DNA of 64,000 bases from positions 124,001 to 188,000 of the forward strand of contig CAZKRY010000002.1 in the NCBI GenBank assembly GCA_964555355.1, written 5' to 3'. The notes under the pieces are model-generated. The model searched no databases. It saw only the letters and a program-made list of their open reading frames with translations, and had not been told where the DNA came from. Below, piece after piece: positions 8,583 to 17,448 of this stretch. Source of the stretch: CAIKBL01 sp964555355. GTDB lineage: Bacteria; Pseudomonadota; Gammaproteobacteria; Ga0077536. Positions within the stretch are counted from its first letter, which is position 1; each line of letters starts with the position of its first letter. The position numbers were made by a program, and so were the translations under genes.

Positions 8583-10259
8583 ATGGACGCACCCTCACGA
8601 AAAACCCCGATGCGCTGGCGCCCGGTTGATCCGGCCGCGCGTGAAGCGGTTAGCGCAATTATCGGCGCCGCGCCCTATCGGCGCGATCTACTGATCGAGT
8701 ATCTACATCAGATCCAGGATCAATTTGGGCATTTACATCATCTGCAACTCGCCGCGCTCGCCGAAATCTTGAAGTTGCCGCTCACCGAAGTCTTCGAGGT
8801 CGCAACCTTCTACCATCACTTTGATGTCATCACCGAAGGCAGCGCGGCACCACCCGCCTTGACGGTTCGCGTTTGTGAGTCTGTGACATGCGCGATGTTC
8901 GGCGCGGATGCGTTAATTGACGCGCTTGAAGCGCAAACCGACCGAGGCGTGCGCGTGCAGCGGGTACCGTGCGTTGGACGTTGTGATAGCGCGCCAGTCG
9001 CAGTGGTCGGGCAATTTCCGATCGAGCGAGCAACGCCGAACACGGTCGCTAGCGCGGTTAACGCCGGGGCTCGGACGTCGTCTGTGCCAGAGGCGATAAA
9101 TTTCACCGGCTATCAAGCAGAAGGCGGCTATCGGCTGTTGCGCGAGTGCTTCGAGGGTGTGCATACACGCGAGGCGATTGTTAAAACGATGCAGGATTCC
9201 AAGCTACGGGGCTTGGGCGGCGCCGGTTTTCCGGCCGGCACCAAATGGTCCATCTTGCGCCAACAACCTGCGCCGCGCCTGATGGCCGTCAATATCGACG
9301 AAGGCGAGCCAGGCACTTTCAAAGATCGCCACTACCTAGAAAGCGATCCGCACCGATTCTTAGAAGGCATGTTAATCGCGGCCTGGGCCTGTGAAGTTGC
9401 GCAGTGTTATATCTACTTGCGCGACGAATACGCCGGCTGCCGTGCGCTTCTCGAACGCGAACTTGCAGCCCTACAAGCGCACCCACCAGTCCCGTTGCCG
9501 CCGATCGAACTGCGACGTGGCGCCGGCGCATATATTTGCGGAGAAGAATCCGCGATGATCGAATCGATCGAAGGTAAACGTGGCATGCCGCGCTTGCGGC
9601 CGCCGTATGTCGCACAAGTTGGCCTCTTTGGCCGGCCGACACTCGAACACAACATGGAGACGCTGTTTTGGGTGCGCGAGATCATCGAACGTGGCGCAAC
9701 GTGGTTCACCGGTCATGGGCGCCGCGGACGGAGCGGTTTGCGTTCGTTCTCCGTCAGCGGGCGTGTCGCGAAACCAGGGGTGCATGTGGCGCCTGCTGGA
9801 ATTTCTGTTCGGGAACTCATCGACGAATATTGCGGCGGCATGCTGCCTGGACATACGTTTTACGGCTATTTTCCAGGGGGCGCGTCGGGCGGCATCTTAC
9901 CGGCGTCCCTCGGCGACCTCCCGCTCGACTTTGATACGTTACAACCGCACGGATGTTTTATTGGCTCGGCCGCCGTCATCGTGCTTTCCGAGCATGATCG
10001 TGCACGCGACGTGGCTTTGAACGCCATGCGTTTTTTCGAACACGAGTCGTGCGGGCAGTGCACGCCGTGCCGCGTTGGAACGAGTAAGGCCGCGCTGCTG
10101 ATGGCTAAACCAAACTGGGATGCACCGCTTTTGGATGAACTCGCGCGGGCGATGGAAGACGCATCGATCTGTGGGCTCGGCCAAGCCGCGCCTAATCCAA
10201 TGCGTTGTGCATTACGTTATTTCCCACAAGAATTCGTGAACGAAGGTGGCTCAGCATGA
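8583..10259 (+). CDS. fdhB: NAD-dependent formate dehydrogenase, beta (diaphorase) subunit
   Basis: Electron-output subunit of a soluble NAD-linked formate dehydrogenase. The 558-residue protein is a natural fusion of NuoE-like and NuoF-like parts. Residues about 1-160 have the thioredoxin-like 2Fe-2S site (CESVTC, then CVGRC). Residues about 180-558 have the FMN loop GLGGAGFPAGTKW, the NADH-binding segment GAGAYICGEESAMIES, and the 4Fe-4S site CGQCTPCRVG with a fourth Cys in SICGLG. This layout matches Fdh1B of Methylobacterium. The ATG at 8583 has AAGGA 5 nt upstream. The stop overlaps the next start as ATGA. Confidence 0.92.
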   Translation: MDAPSRKTPMRWRPVDPAAREAVSAIIGAAPYRRDLLIEYLHQIQDQFGHLHHLQLAALAEILKLPLTEVFEVATFYHHFDVITEGSAAPPALTVRVCESVTCAMFGADALIDALEAQTDRGVRVQRVPCVGRCDSAPVAVVGQFPIERATPNTVASAVNAGARTSSVPEAINFTGYQAEGGYRLLRECFEGVHTREAIVKTMQDSKLRGLGGAGFPAGTKWSILRQQPAPRLMAVNIDEGEPGTFKDRHYLESDPHRFLEGMLIAAWACEVAQCYIYLRDEYAGCRALLERELAALQAHPPVPLPPIELRRGAGAYICGEESAMIESIEGKRGMPRLRPPYVAQVGLFGRPTLEHNMETLFWVREIIERGATWFTGHGRRGRSGLRSFSVSGRVAKPGVHVAPAGISVRELIDEYCGGMLPGHTFYGYFPGGASGGILPASLGDLPLDFDTLQPHGCFIGSAAVIVLSEHDRARDVALNAMRFFEHESCGQCTPCRVGTSKAALLMAKPNWDAPLLDELARAMEDASICGLGQAAPNPMRCALRYFPQEFVNEGGSA

Positions 10260-13036
10260 CCATGGAGACCGCCCCTTTGATTAGATTCACGCTTGATGGT
10301 CGCGCACTCGATGCAGAGTCCGACGAGACCATTTTGCAGGCGGCGCAGCGTGTCGGCATCGACATTCCACATCTCTGTTACAAGCCCGGCTACCGCCCCG
10401 ACGGTAATTGCCGCGCCTGCGTGGTCGAAATCAAAGGCGAGCGGGTATTGGCGCCAAGTTGCTGCCGCAAGCCGGCTGAAAACATGGAAGTCGTTGCCAC
10501 GAGTGAGCGCGCGCGGCATTCGCAACGGATGGTGCTTGAACTTCTAAAGTCGGACATGCCGAACGGCGGCCGCTCGCCGCACACTCCAAATTCGGAACTT
10601 GATCACTGGGCGGATGCGCTCCGCGTCGGCAAACCGCGTTTCCCGGGCCGCGCGCAGCCGGCGGAGGATCGTTCCAATCCGGCCATCGCCGTCAATCTCG
10701 ATGCGTGCATTCAATGCACACGTTGCGTGCGTGCCTGCCGCGAAGAGCAGGTCAACGATGTCATCGGTTACGCCTTTCGCGGTGCGCATTCGTCGATCGT
10801 GTTTGATTTTAATCATGCGATGGGCGACAGCACCTGCGTGAGCTGCGGCGAATGCGTGCAAGCCTGTCCGACTGGCGCCTTGATGCCCGCGAATACGGCG
10901 GCCGCGGAAAAGCCGGATCGCGTGGTGCCGTCCGCCTGCCCCTACTGCGGGGTTGGCTGTTTATTGAATTTCAAAGTGAAGGACGAGCGGATCGTGGCCG
11001 TTGATGGTCGCGACGGACCTTCCAATCACAGCCGCTTGTGTGTCAAAGGCCGCTACGGCTTCGATTACGTGCATCACAGCGCGCGCCTCACCAAACCCTT
11101 GGTGCGCCGAGACGGCGTTGCTAAAACCGCCGCGCTGGTGAAGCCGGAAGATTGGCAACAGGTGTTTCGCGAAGCGACCTGGGAAGAAGCGCTCGGTATT
11201 GCCGCGGAGGGTTTGCGCAATATCCGTGATACGCGCGGACCTTCGGCGCTTGCCGGCTTTGGCTCGGCGAAGGGTTCCAACGAGGAAGCGTATTTATTTC
11301 AGAAGCTCGTGCGCACGGGCTTTCATACCAATAACGTCGATCACTGCACGCGGCTTTGTCACGCCTCATCCGTCGCGGCGCTTTTGGAGACGATCGGCTC
11401 CGGCGCGGTCTCTAATCAGGTGGCGGACGTCGCCGAAGCCGATGTCATCGTCATCATCGGCGCGAAGCCGACGGTCAATCACCCCGTCGCCGCGACCTTC
11501 ATGAAAAACGCGACGAAGGCGGGTAAAAAACTCATTCTGCTCGATCCGTACCGCTCGGAACTCGCTCGTCACGCCACCCATTACCTGCAGTTCCGGCCGG
11601 ATACCGATGTGCCAATGCTGAACAGTTTGATGTACACAATCATCGAAGAAAACCTTCACGATCGCGCGTATATCGCGCAATACACCGAAGGCTTCGAAGA
11701 GCTGAAGCGGTGCGTCGCGGCCTATAGCCCGGAGACGGTGGCGCCGATCTGCGGGATCGACGCCCACGTGCTACGCGAAGTCGCGCGCCTGTATGCGACC
11801 TCCAAAGGCTCGATGATTTTTTGGGGCATGGGGATCTCGCAGCACATTCATGGAACGGATAATGCGCGCTGCTTGATTTCGCTCGCCTTGCTGACTGGGC
11901 AGATCGGCAAGCCCGGATCTGGACTGCATCCACTCCGTGGTCAAAACAACGTGCAAGGCGCGTCCGACGTCGGTTTGATCCCGATGGTTTTTCCGGATTA
12001 CCAGCGCGTAGACAATCCCGAGGTCCGCGCTCGCTTCGAAGCGTTGTGGGGCACGCCGCTCGATCCCAAGCCAGGTCTCACGGTGGTTGAAATCATGCAT
12101 GCGATCCATGCCGGCACCATCGCCGGTATGTACATCATGGGCGAAAACCCGGCGATGTCGGATCCCAATCTAAATCATGCCCGCCAAGCGTTGGCCGAGT
12201 TGGAACACTTGGTCGTGCAAGACATCTTTTTCACTGAGACCGCTGGTTTTGCCGATGTCATCCTGCCGGCGTCCGCGTTTCCGGAAAAAACCGGGACATT
12301 CACCAACACCGACCGCCGTGTGCAGTTGGGCCGTCAGGCGATCGCGCCACCGGGCGATGCGCGGCAGGATCTATGGATCATTCAAGAGATTGCGCGACGC
12401 CTTGGTCTTGATTGGCGGTACGCCGATGCGGCGGCGGTGTTTGACGAGATGCGCCACGCGACACCGAGCATCGCTGGCATCACTTGGGCACGATTGGAGG
12501 CGACGCACTCGGTGACTTATCCGTGCACGAACGAGGGCGATCCCGGTGAGCCCGTGTTGTTTAAAACGGGTTTCCCCACACCGTCTGGCCGTGCCAAATT
12601 CGTGCCCGCCAACTTTACGCATGCAGCCGAACTACCGGACCAAGCCTTTCCATTCGTGCTGATTACCGGACGTCATCTCGAACATTGGCATACCGGGAGC
12701 ATGACGCGACACGCCTCGGTGCTGGACGCGTTGGAACCGGTGCCTACGGTGCACATCAATCCACGTGACGTGGGGGAATGCGGCCTCACCGCCAATGACT
12801 TCGTCACCGTTGAATCGCGCCGTGGACGACTTGTCGCGCGCGTACGCGCCGACGACGGTGTGCAGTTTGGCACCGTCTTTATCGCCTTCTGCTACGCGGA
12901 AGCCGCCGCCAATTTGCTGACCACCGAGGAACTTGATCCGTTCGGCAAGATCCCGGAGTTTAAGTTTTGTGCCGTCACCTTACGCGCGGCGCACGCGGCT
13001 GAAGCGACGCCGCGGGCGCTGCCGCTCGAGGCTTGA
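10256..13036 (+). CDS. fdhA: NAD-dependent formate dehydrogenase, alpha (Mo/W) subunit
   Basis: Oxidises formate to CO2 at a bis-pterin molybdenum or tungsten site and passes electrons to the beta subunit. The 926-residue product (ATG at 10256, overlapping fdhB by 4 nt) has, in order: a NuoG-like 2Fe-2S domain (CYKPGY, CRACVV); two 4Fe-4S ferredoxin motifs (CIQCTRCVRAC, CVSCGECVQACPTG); the CPYCGVGC cluster at about residue 230; the active-site Cys368-His369 pair in CTRLCH; and the pterin-binding C-terminal domain with GRHLEHWHTGSMTR. The metal ligand is Cys, not selenocysteine. Longer frames starting at 10205 lie inside fdhB and are not needed. Whether the metal is W or Mo cannot be read from sequence. 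Confidence 0.94.
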   Translation: MTMETAPLIRFTLDGRALDAESDETILQAAQRVGIDIPHLCYKPGYRPDGNCRACVVEIKGERVLAPSCCRKPAENMEVVATSERARHSQRMVLELLKSDMPNGGRSPHTPNSELDHWADALRVGKPRFPGRAQPAEDRSNPAIAVNLDACIQCTRCVRACREEQVNDVIGYAFRGAHSSIVFDFNHAMGDSTCVSCGECVQACPTGALMPANTAAAEKPDRVVPSACPYCGVGCLLNFKVKDERIVAVDGRDGPSNHSRLCVKGRYGFDYVHHSARLTKPLVRRDGVAKTAALVKPEDWQQVFREATWEEALGIAAEGLRNIRDTRGPSALAGFGSAKGSNEEAYLFQKLVRTGFHTNNVDHCTRLCHASSVAALLETIGSGAVSNQVADVAEADVIVIIGAKPTVNHPVAATFMKNATKAGKKLILLDPYRSELARHATHYLQFRPDTDVPMLNSLMYTIIEENLHDRAYIAQYTEGFEELKRCVAAYSPETVAPICGIDAHVLREVARLYATSKGSMIFWGMGISQHIHGTDNARCLISLALLTGQIGKPGSGLHPLRGQNNVQGASDVGLIPMVFPDYQRVDNPEVRARFEALWGTPLDPKPGLTVVEIMHAIHAGTIAGMYIMGENPAMSDPNLNHARQALAELEHLVVQDIFFTETAGFADVILPASAFPEKTGTFTNTDRRVQLGRQAIAPPGDARQDLWIIQEIARRLGLDWRYADAAAVFDEMRHATPSIAGITWARLEATHSVTYPCTNEGDPGEPVLFKTGFPTPSGRAKFVPANFTHAAELPDQAFPFVLITGRHLEHWHTGSMTRHASVLDALEPVPTVHINPRDVGECGLTANDFVTVESRRGRLVARVRADDGVQFGTVFIAFCYAEAAANLLTTEELDPFGKIPEFKFCAVTLRAAHAAEATPRALPLEA

Positions 13037-13045
13037 TTATCTACG

Positions 13046-13804
13046 CTATTGCGAACTGACGGGGGCGATGGTCGTCAAGCGCAGCGTTTCTTTTATTTGC
13101 GGCTCGGTCGCCGGCGCCTTTCCAGGAACCTCGGTTTCAATTTCGTAGAGATAGCCGGGTAACGTTTCCGACACGGTGACGGAGTAAGTTTTGCCGGCGA
13201 GGTTTTCGAAATTCTGGCGTTTAGGGTCGTTCAGATACGGCGCGAAGGTGACCCGCTGCGCGGGATGCTTTCGCCCGGCAACTTCGATCTCGACCGGCGT
13301 GATCGTGGCGGTTTCGGCGAGCGCCAATTTGATCCTTCGTTGAAAATACCGCCACCGCTCGCGCGCCTTGCCCTCGGGATCGGTCAAACGATTCATTTCG
13401 TAGACATCACCCTGCAGGTAAACCTTGAGCACCGGATTGATGTTGGTGCTCTCTTCCGGCGGGATTGGGAAATGTCGTTCGCCAGTGAAAAAATCGAGCC
13501 GCGCCGCTTTCATTCCGTCATTTTTCACCTGCTCGATGGTGAAAACGACTTTGTCCGTAAATCCGGCTTCGAGCGTTCCCGACTTTGTAAACGCGTATTC
13601 TAGACGAGTTGGCGCGTTAATAACTTTCAACTGGTCGGTGGTCCATAGCAGCTTCTCCGCCGCGGAGAACTCCGCCTCGATACCTTGCGGCGCACTCGCT
13701 TCTTCGGCGAGCGTCCCCCTTGGTCCGCTCAGAAACGCGGTTACGAGAATGAGTAGATAAACCGCACGCTGGACGTCGTAAGTGCGAAATAAATTAATCG
13801 TCAT
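13046..13804 (-). CDS. Secreted protein of unknown function, coupled to xoxJ
   Basis: I do not recognise this 252-residue protein. Residues about 13-34 form a hydrophobic signal-like segment ending near LAEEAS, so it is probably periplasmic or membrane anchored. The rest is predicted mostly beta by eye, has no Cys in the mature part, and shows alternating beta strands with a central segment FPIPPEESTNINPVLKVYL. The fold could resemble the DUF3108 group, but that is a guess. Its ATG overlaps the end of xoxJ by 11 nt, so it is probably translated with it and may serve the methanol dehydrogenase. It converges on fdhA with only 9 nt between stops and no visible terminator. Confidence 0.7.
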   Translation of the reverse strand: MTINLFRTYDVQRAVYLLILVTAFLSGPRGTLAEEASAPQGIEAEFSAAEKLLWTTDQLKVINAPTRLEYAFTKSGTLEAGFTDKVVFTIEQVKNDGMKAARLDFFTGERHFPIPPEESTNINPVLKVYLQGDVYEMNRLTDPEGKARERWRYFQRRIKLALAETATITPVEIEVAGRKHPAQRVTFAPYLNDPKRQNFENLAGKTYSVTVSETLPGYLYEIETEVPGKAPATEPQIKETLRLTTIAPVSSQ

Positions 13805-14666
13805 CTTCTACTTTGCTGACAGGCTGCAGTGGCAGGAGCGGCACGCCATAGTCGGTTAGGATTTGGTCAATTTGGCTTTGGTGTTTTTCGATTAACGCAT
13901 CGATTTGTTTACGCCAAGCCGTGTCAGGGTGACGAGTCGCCATCGCAATCTGGAAATCGAATTTGAGCCCCGGTTCATTCTGCAACGGGATCACAACGAG
14001 TTCGGCGCCTTGCATTTTTTTAGCAAGGTAACCGGCGATTGGCCCCCATGAAAACGTCAGATTGACTTTGTCGCTCATCAGATCGCTTTCAATGATGTGA
14101 CCCGGACCTTGTTTGGGATCGCCGGACATGATGGGGTATGGCACCGCGTTTTCCATTAGACCCAATTGATGAACGAAGATGGTGGTCGGTCCTTGATCCC
14201 AAATGCCGATCCGTAGTGCTTGCCGTTGTTCCGCGCTCAAGTTCTTCAAGTCCTGTTGCGATTTGATGAAATCGAGTCCCCGCCCTTTGACATAAACCAT
14301 CGCCCAAGCCGAGCGCATGTATGGTCTCGTAGTGGCGGCGAGTTCGAAATTATCAACCACCCCCATGACCAGATCGCATTTATAGCTGCCGTCCTCGGTT
14401 TCGTTATTCTTGAGCGTGGCGCGAACGAACCCTAATCGTTGCGGGAACCAGGTATAGGTGACCGGTAGTCCTAATGACTTGCCGAATAGCTCCGCGATTT
14501 TGTTTTCGTAACCAGTGCCGTCTTGATCCGACATCGGCAAGTTATAAGGCGGCGCGCAAACCTTGAGCGCGCTTCGCTTTTCGCCGGTCTCCGCCGCGAC
14601 GCCGAGCTGTTGGACGAACAAACTCGCCAGTAACACACAAGCGTTGCGCGTCATGCTTTGTCGCAT
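13794..14666 (-). CDS. xoxJ: XoxJ-like periplasmic binding protein of methanol dehydrogenase
   Basis: Periplasmic protein of the solute-binding fold (MxaJ/XoxJ family) that accompanies PQQ methanol dehydrogenases and is thought to help activate or mature them rather than transport a solute. The 290-residue protein has a signal peptide (about residues 1-25), then LKVCAPPYNLPMSDQDGTGYENKIAE and YTWFPQRLGFVRATL, the family hallmark that follows the first strand. ATG at 14666 is preceded by GAGGGAACAGGA. It lies between the pseudoazurin gene and an unknown secreted protein, downstream of xoxF. It ends with an acidic tail, VEDDD. Confidence 0.88.
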   Translation of the reverse strand: MRQSMTRNACVLLASLFVQQLGVAAETGEKRSALKVCAPPYNLPMSDQDGTGYENKIAELFGKSLGLPVTYTWFPQRLGFVRATLKNNETEDGSYKCDLVMGVVDNFELAATTRPYMRSAWAMVYVKGRGLDFIKSQQDLKNLSAEQRQALRIGIWDQGPTTIFVHQLGLMENAVPYPIMSGDPKQGPGHIIESDLMSDKVNLTFSWGPIAGYLAKKMQGAELVVIPLQNEPGLKFDFQIAMATRHPDTAWRKQIDALIEKHQSQIDQILTDYGVPLLPLQPVSKVEDDD

Positions 14667-14775
14667 TCCTGTTCCCTCATGCGGAGCGGCTGAGCGGCAG
14701 CCTGCCGATCGCGCTACTGGGTGATAGATCGAAAATGTGAAGACGCACTGCGCACGCGCGGCGCTTCGGTTACCC

Positions 14776-14801
14776 GACGCAACGCCAAGCGGCGTCGCGT
14801 C
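14776..14801 (-). terminator. GC-rich hairpin between pseudoazurin and xoxJ
   Basis: Read on the minus strand, an 11-bp stem (one G-U pair) with a 4-nt GCTT loop starts 19 nt after the pseudoazurin stop. There is no T-run after it, so it is more likely an RNA-stabilising or attenuating hairpin than a full terminator. It could lower xoxJ expression relative to the copper protein. Confidence 0.4.
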
Positions 14802-14819
14802 ATTTAGCCAGAAAATTTT

Positions 14820-15266
14820 TTACTTGATCCGACCGGTTTTCTTTAAGTCCTCTTTCAGCTTACGAATCGTGCGGTTGACCATATTGGCGCCAATTTTGAC
14901 ATTCTTCAGTCCGCCTTCGAGATCGTTCAAATTCTTAGGCGCACCGTCGCCTACCACGACCGCCCCCACCATACCGGTAGTCATATGCGGATTGCACTTA
15001 AATATGTACGCGCCCTCTTGATCTAACTTAACGCTAAATCCTTCTTCACCCATTTTCGCTTTCCAGGGTTTTGCGCCTGCTGGAAGCATCCCCTCGATCG
15101 TTTCGGTATCGTGTCCCGCCATCTGCACGAACTTGATGGTGTCACCGGGTTTCACGTAAGTGACCAGCGGCTGCCAGTTCGTAATTACGGCTTTAATTAC
15201 ATGCTCAGCGGCCATTACGTGAGTCGCCCCGACCAACAATGCCGCCAAGGTCAATTTTCGAATCAT
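14820..15266 (-). CDS. Pseudoazurin (type 1 blue copper protein)
   Basis: Small periplasmic electron carrier. From the ATG at 15266 the product has 148 residues: a signal peptide of about 20 residues and a cupredoxin domain. The four copper ligands have pseudoazurin spacing, His52, Cys91, His94 and Met99 (C-x2-H-x4-M). GHDTETIEGMLPAGAKPW and the lysine-rich C-terminus also match pseudoazurins. Starts at 15281 (GTG) and 15272 (ATG) are possible, but GGAG is best spaced for 15266. It lies between xoxF and xoxJ, where a xoxG cytochrome gene is usual, suggesting it takes electrons from XoxF; this is inference. A terminator after xoxF implies it has its own promoter. Confidence 0.9.
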   Translation of the reverse strand: MIRKLTLAALLVGATHVMAAEHVIKAVITNWQPLVTYVKPGDTIKFVQMAGHDTETIEGMLPAGAKPWKAKMGEEGFSVKLDQEGAYIFKCNPHMTTGMVGAVVVGDGAPKNLNDLEGGLKNVKIGANMVNRTIRKLKEDLKKTGRIK

Positions 15267-15463
15267 CGCCATGCTCTCCACACCATTTCAATTTAGTTAA
15301 GGATCGGTTGATTTTATGATCCGCGGCGACCCGTACCCGCAATCTTAGCGTGACTTACAGGACGTTAATTACGCCTGAATTCAGTGACCGCTTTAATCTA
15401 CCGTGCTGTGACCCTGAGCGGTCACCCTTAGTTCCGAATTATCTGAATTGGACATCCGCCGCC

Positions 15464-15496
15464 AAAAAAAACCCGGCACCACGAAGGTGCCGGGTT
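15464..15496 (-). terminator. Intrinsic terminator of xoxF
   Basis: Read leftward after the xoxF stop: AACCCGGCACC, loop TTCGT, GGTGCCGGGTT, then a run of T (plus-strand A-run 15464-15471). The stem is a perfect 11 bp and lies about 45 nt past the stop. This is a textbook rho-independent terminator and separates xoxF from the pseudoazurin gene. Confidence 0.9.
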
Positions 15497-15541
15497 CTCG
15501 CTACGAACAGGCTACGCCAGAGGTAGCCTTAAAGTTCGTAT

Positions 15542-17410
15542 TTAGGGCAGGCTGAACACGCTCAGCACGCCACCCAGGCGGGTAAAGCTGTTGAGGCCTT
15601 TGTAAGCGCCCACAGCACCCAAACCATCGGTGTCGTTGATGAGGCCAGCGGCCATGCCGATACCGGCCCAACCGCCGACGCCGGACAGGACACCAACATA
15701 CTGTTTGCCTTTATGGCCCCAGGTGTTGACGTTACCGATGATCCCAGACGGGGTCTTGAACTGCCACAGCAATTTGCCGGAGTTGGCGTCGATTGCTTTC
15801 AAGTAGCCTTCCAGCGTGCCGTAGAACACGACATCACCAGCGGTTGCCAGCGCGCCGCTCCAAACGGAGAAACGTTCCGGAATCGACCACTTGATCTTGC
15901 CTTCACCCGCATCCCAGGCAATGAAATTGCCGAGGTTGTTGTTTTCGGCATTGTTGCCGAACTCGGGGCCTGGCGAGACGCGGCCGGCTGGGAACATGCT
16001 GAGCACCGCATTGACGTACGGTTGGCCGGCAACATATTCGCCACCGCTAACCGGCTCGTAGTTCATGCAGACGTGGTTCGTCGGCACGTAGAACATTCCG
16101 GTTTTCGGGCTGAACGCAGCAGGTTGTTGGTCTTTGGAACCCAACGCGGCCGGGCAGATATTCGTCGTATTGACGTCTTCACCACCATGATGCGTCGAGT
16201 ATTTGGCGACCACTTCCGGACGTCCGGTCTTCAGGTCGACATGCGTCGCCCAGTTGACCGCCGGGTCAAATTTCTCTGCCACCAACACTTGACCCGTTTC
16301 ACGGTTCAGCGTGTAGCCGAAGCCGTTACGGTCAAAGTGGACGAGGGCTTTGGTGTCGGCGCCTTTGACTTTGATGTCCGCGAGGATCATCTCGTTGATG
16401 CCGTCATAGTCCCATTCGTCATGGGGTGTCATTTGATAGACCCACTTGGCCACACCGGTGTCCACATCGCGGGCGAAGATCGACATCGACCACTTGTTGT
16501 CGCCGGGACGCACCACCGGGTTCCAGGTCGACGGATTACCCGTGCCGTAGAACATTAGGTTTTGCGCTTTGTCGTAGGGCCACCAACCCCAGGTCGAACC
16601 GCCGCCGATTTTCCACTGATCGCCTTTCCAGGTTTTCAGCGAAGAATCCGCACCGACCGGCTGCATGGTTGCGCTGTCGATGGTTTTTGCCGGATCGAAC
16701 AACAAGTCGGAATCCGGACCCATGCTGTACGCACGCCACGCGCGCTTGCCGTCTTTCAGGTTGTAGGCGTTCATCCAGCAACGCACGCCGAATTCGGCGC
16801 CCGAGATACCGGTGAAAACTTTATCCTTGATGACGTGAGGAGCGTTGGTATTGGTTTGACCGAGCTTCGGATCACCGTTTTTGATCGACCACGCGACAGA
16901 ACCATCTTTCGCGTTCAACGCCACCAAGGTGGTGTCGGCTTGCTGCAGAATGATTTTGCCTTCGCCGTAGCCCAAGCCGCGATTGACGGTGTCGCAGCAC
17001 ATGACTGGCACGGTTTCGTCGTAGTTTTGGACCGGCACGTATTCCCAGATCACTTCGAGGGTATCGAGGTTGATCGCGAACACGTTGTTGGGGAATGCTG
17101 CATGGATGAACAGGGTATCGCCGGCGAGACCAGTAGCCGACGCTGGGAGCACCAACGGACCGCCTTCATGGCCACGCAACACACCCGTGGAGAACGTCCA
17201 CGCCGCCTGGAGTTTGCCGGCATTCGTATTGTTGATCTGGTTCAACTCAGAATAACGCCAGTTCCAGTAGTTACCACCTGGGTAAGCCCAGTAATTGGGG
17301 TCTTGCATCAACTTCTCTAATTCAGCATTTGCCATGACCGCTCCAGATGCAGTCACTGCTGATAGAGAGGCCGCTGCTAGAAGCCATCGCTTAGACGATG
17401 CTTTTCTCAT
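15542..17410 (-). CDS. xoxF: Lanthanide-dependent methanol dehydrogenase XoxF
   Basis: Periplasmic PQQ enzyme oxidising methanol to formaldehyde (or formate). The 622-residue protein has a signal peptide (about 1-27), the vicinal disulfide Cys138-Cys139 in MCCDTVNRG, and metal/PQQ residues Glu206 (SGAEFGVR), Asn292 (GTGNPSTWNP) and catalytic Asp334. Asp336, two residues later in HDEWDYDG, is the extra carboxylate that marks lanthanide-binding XoxF; calcium-type MxaF has Ala there. No mxaI small-subunit gene is nearby. The ATG at 17410 follows an extremely strong ribosome binding site, AAGGAGGAGG. The gene is first in a leftward group but has its own terminator. Clade within XoxF cannot be set by eye. 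Confidence 0.96.
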   Translation of the reverse strand: MRKASSKRWLLAAASLSAVTASGAVMANAELEKLMQDPNYWAYPGGNYWNWRYSELNQINNTNAGKLQAAWTFSTGVLRGHEGGPLVLPASATGLAGDTLFIHAAFPNNVFAINLDTLEVIWEYVPVQNYDETVPVMCCDTVNRGLGYGEGKIILQQADTTLVALNAKDGSVAWSIKNGDPKLGQTNTNAPHVIKDKVFTGISGAEFGVRCWMNAYNLKDGKRAWRAYSMGPDSDLLFDPAKTIDSATMQPVGADSSLKTWKGDQWKIGGGSTWGWWPYDKAQNLMFYGTGNPSTWNPVVRPGDNKWSMSIFARDVDTGVAKWVYQMTPHDEWDYDGINEMILADIKVKGADTKALVHFDRNGFGYTLNRETGQVLVAEKFDPAVNWATHVDLKTGRPEVVAKYSTHHGGEDVNTTNICPAALGSKDQQPAAFSPKTGMFYVPTNHVCMNYEPVSGGEYVAGQPYVNAVLSMFPAGRVSPGPEFGNNAENNNLGNFIAWDAGEGKIKWSIPERFSVWSGALATAGDVVFYGTLEGYLKAIDANSGKLLWQFKTPSGIIGNVNTWGHKGKQYVGVLSGVGGWAGIGMAAGLINDTDGLGAVGAYKGLNSFTRLGGVLSVFSLP

Positions 17411-17436
17411 GACCTCCTCCTTAACACTATATAGTC

Positions 17437-17448
17437 ACTGTTAACAGT
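17437..17448. promoter_or_regulatory. 12-bp perfect palindrome upstream of xoxF
   Basis: ACTGTTAACAGT is a perfect 12-bp palindrome ending 27 nt before the xoxF start. Its position suggests a dimeric regulator site, next to a TATAGT-like hexamer on the minus strand. A 12-bp palindrome is rare by chance in a short region, but no regulator can be assigned. Confidence 0.4.

Noticed and set aside
10256..13036. Selenocysteine in the formate dehydrogenase active site
   Set aside because: The metal-ligand codon at residue 368 is TGT (Cys); there is no in-frame TGA.
15542..17410. Possible calcium-type MxaF instead of XoxF
   Set aside because: Asp336 two residues after catalytic Asp334 (WDYDG) marks the lanthanide type, and no mxaI gene is present.
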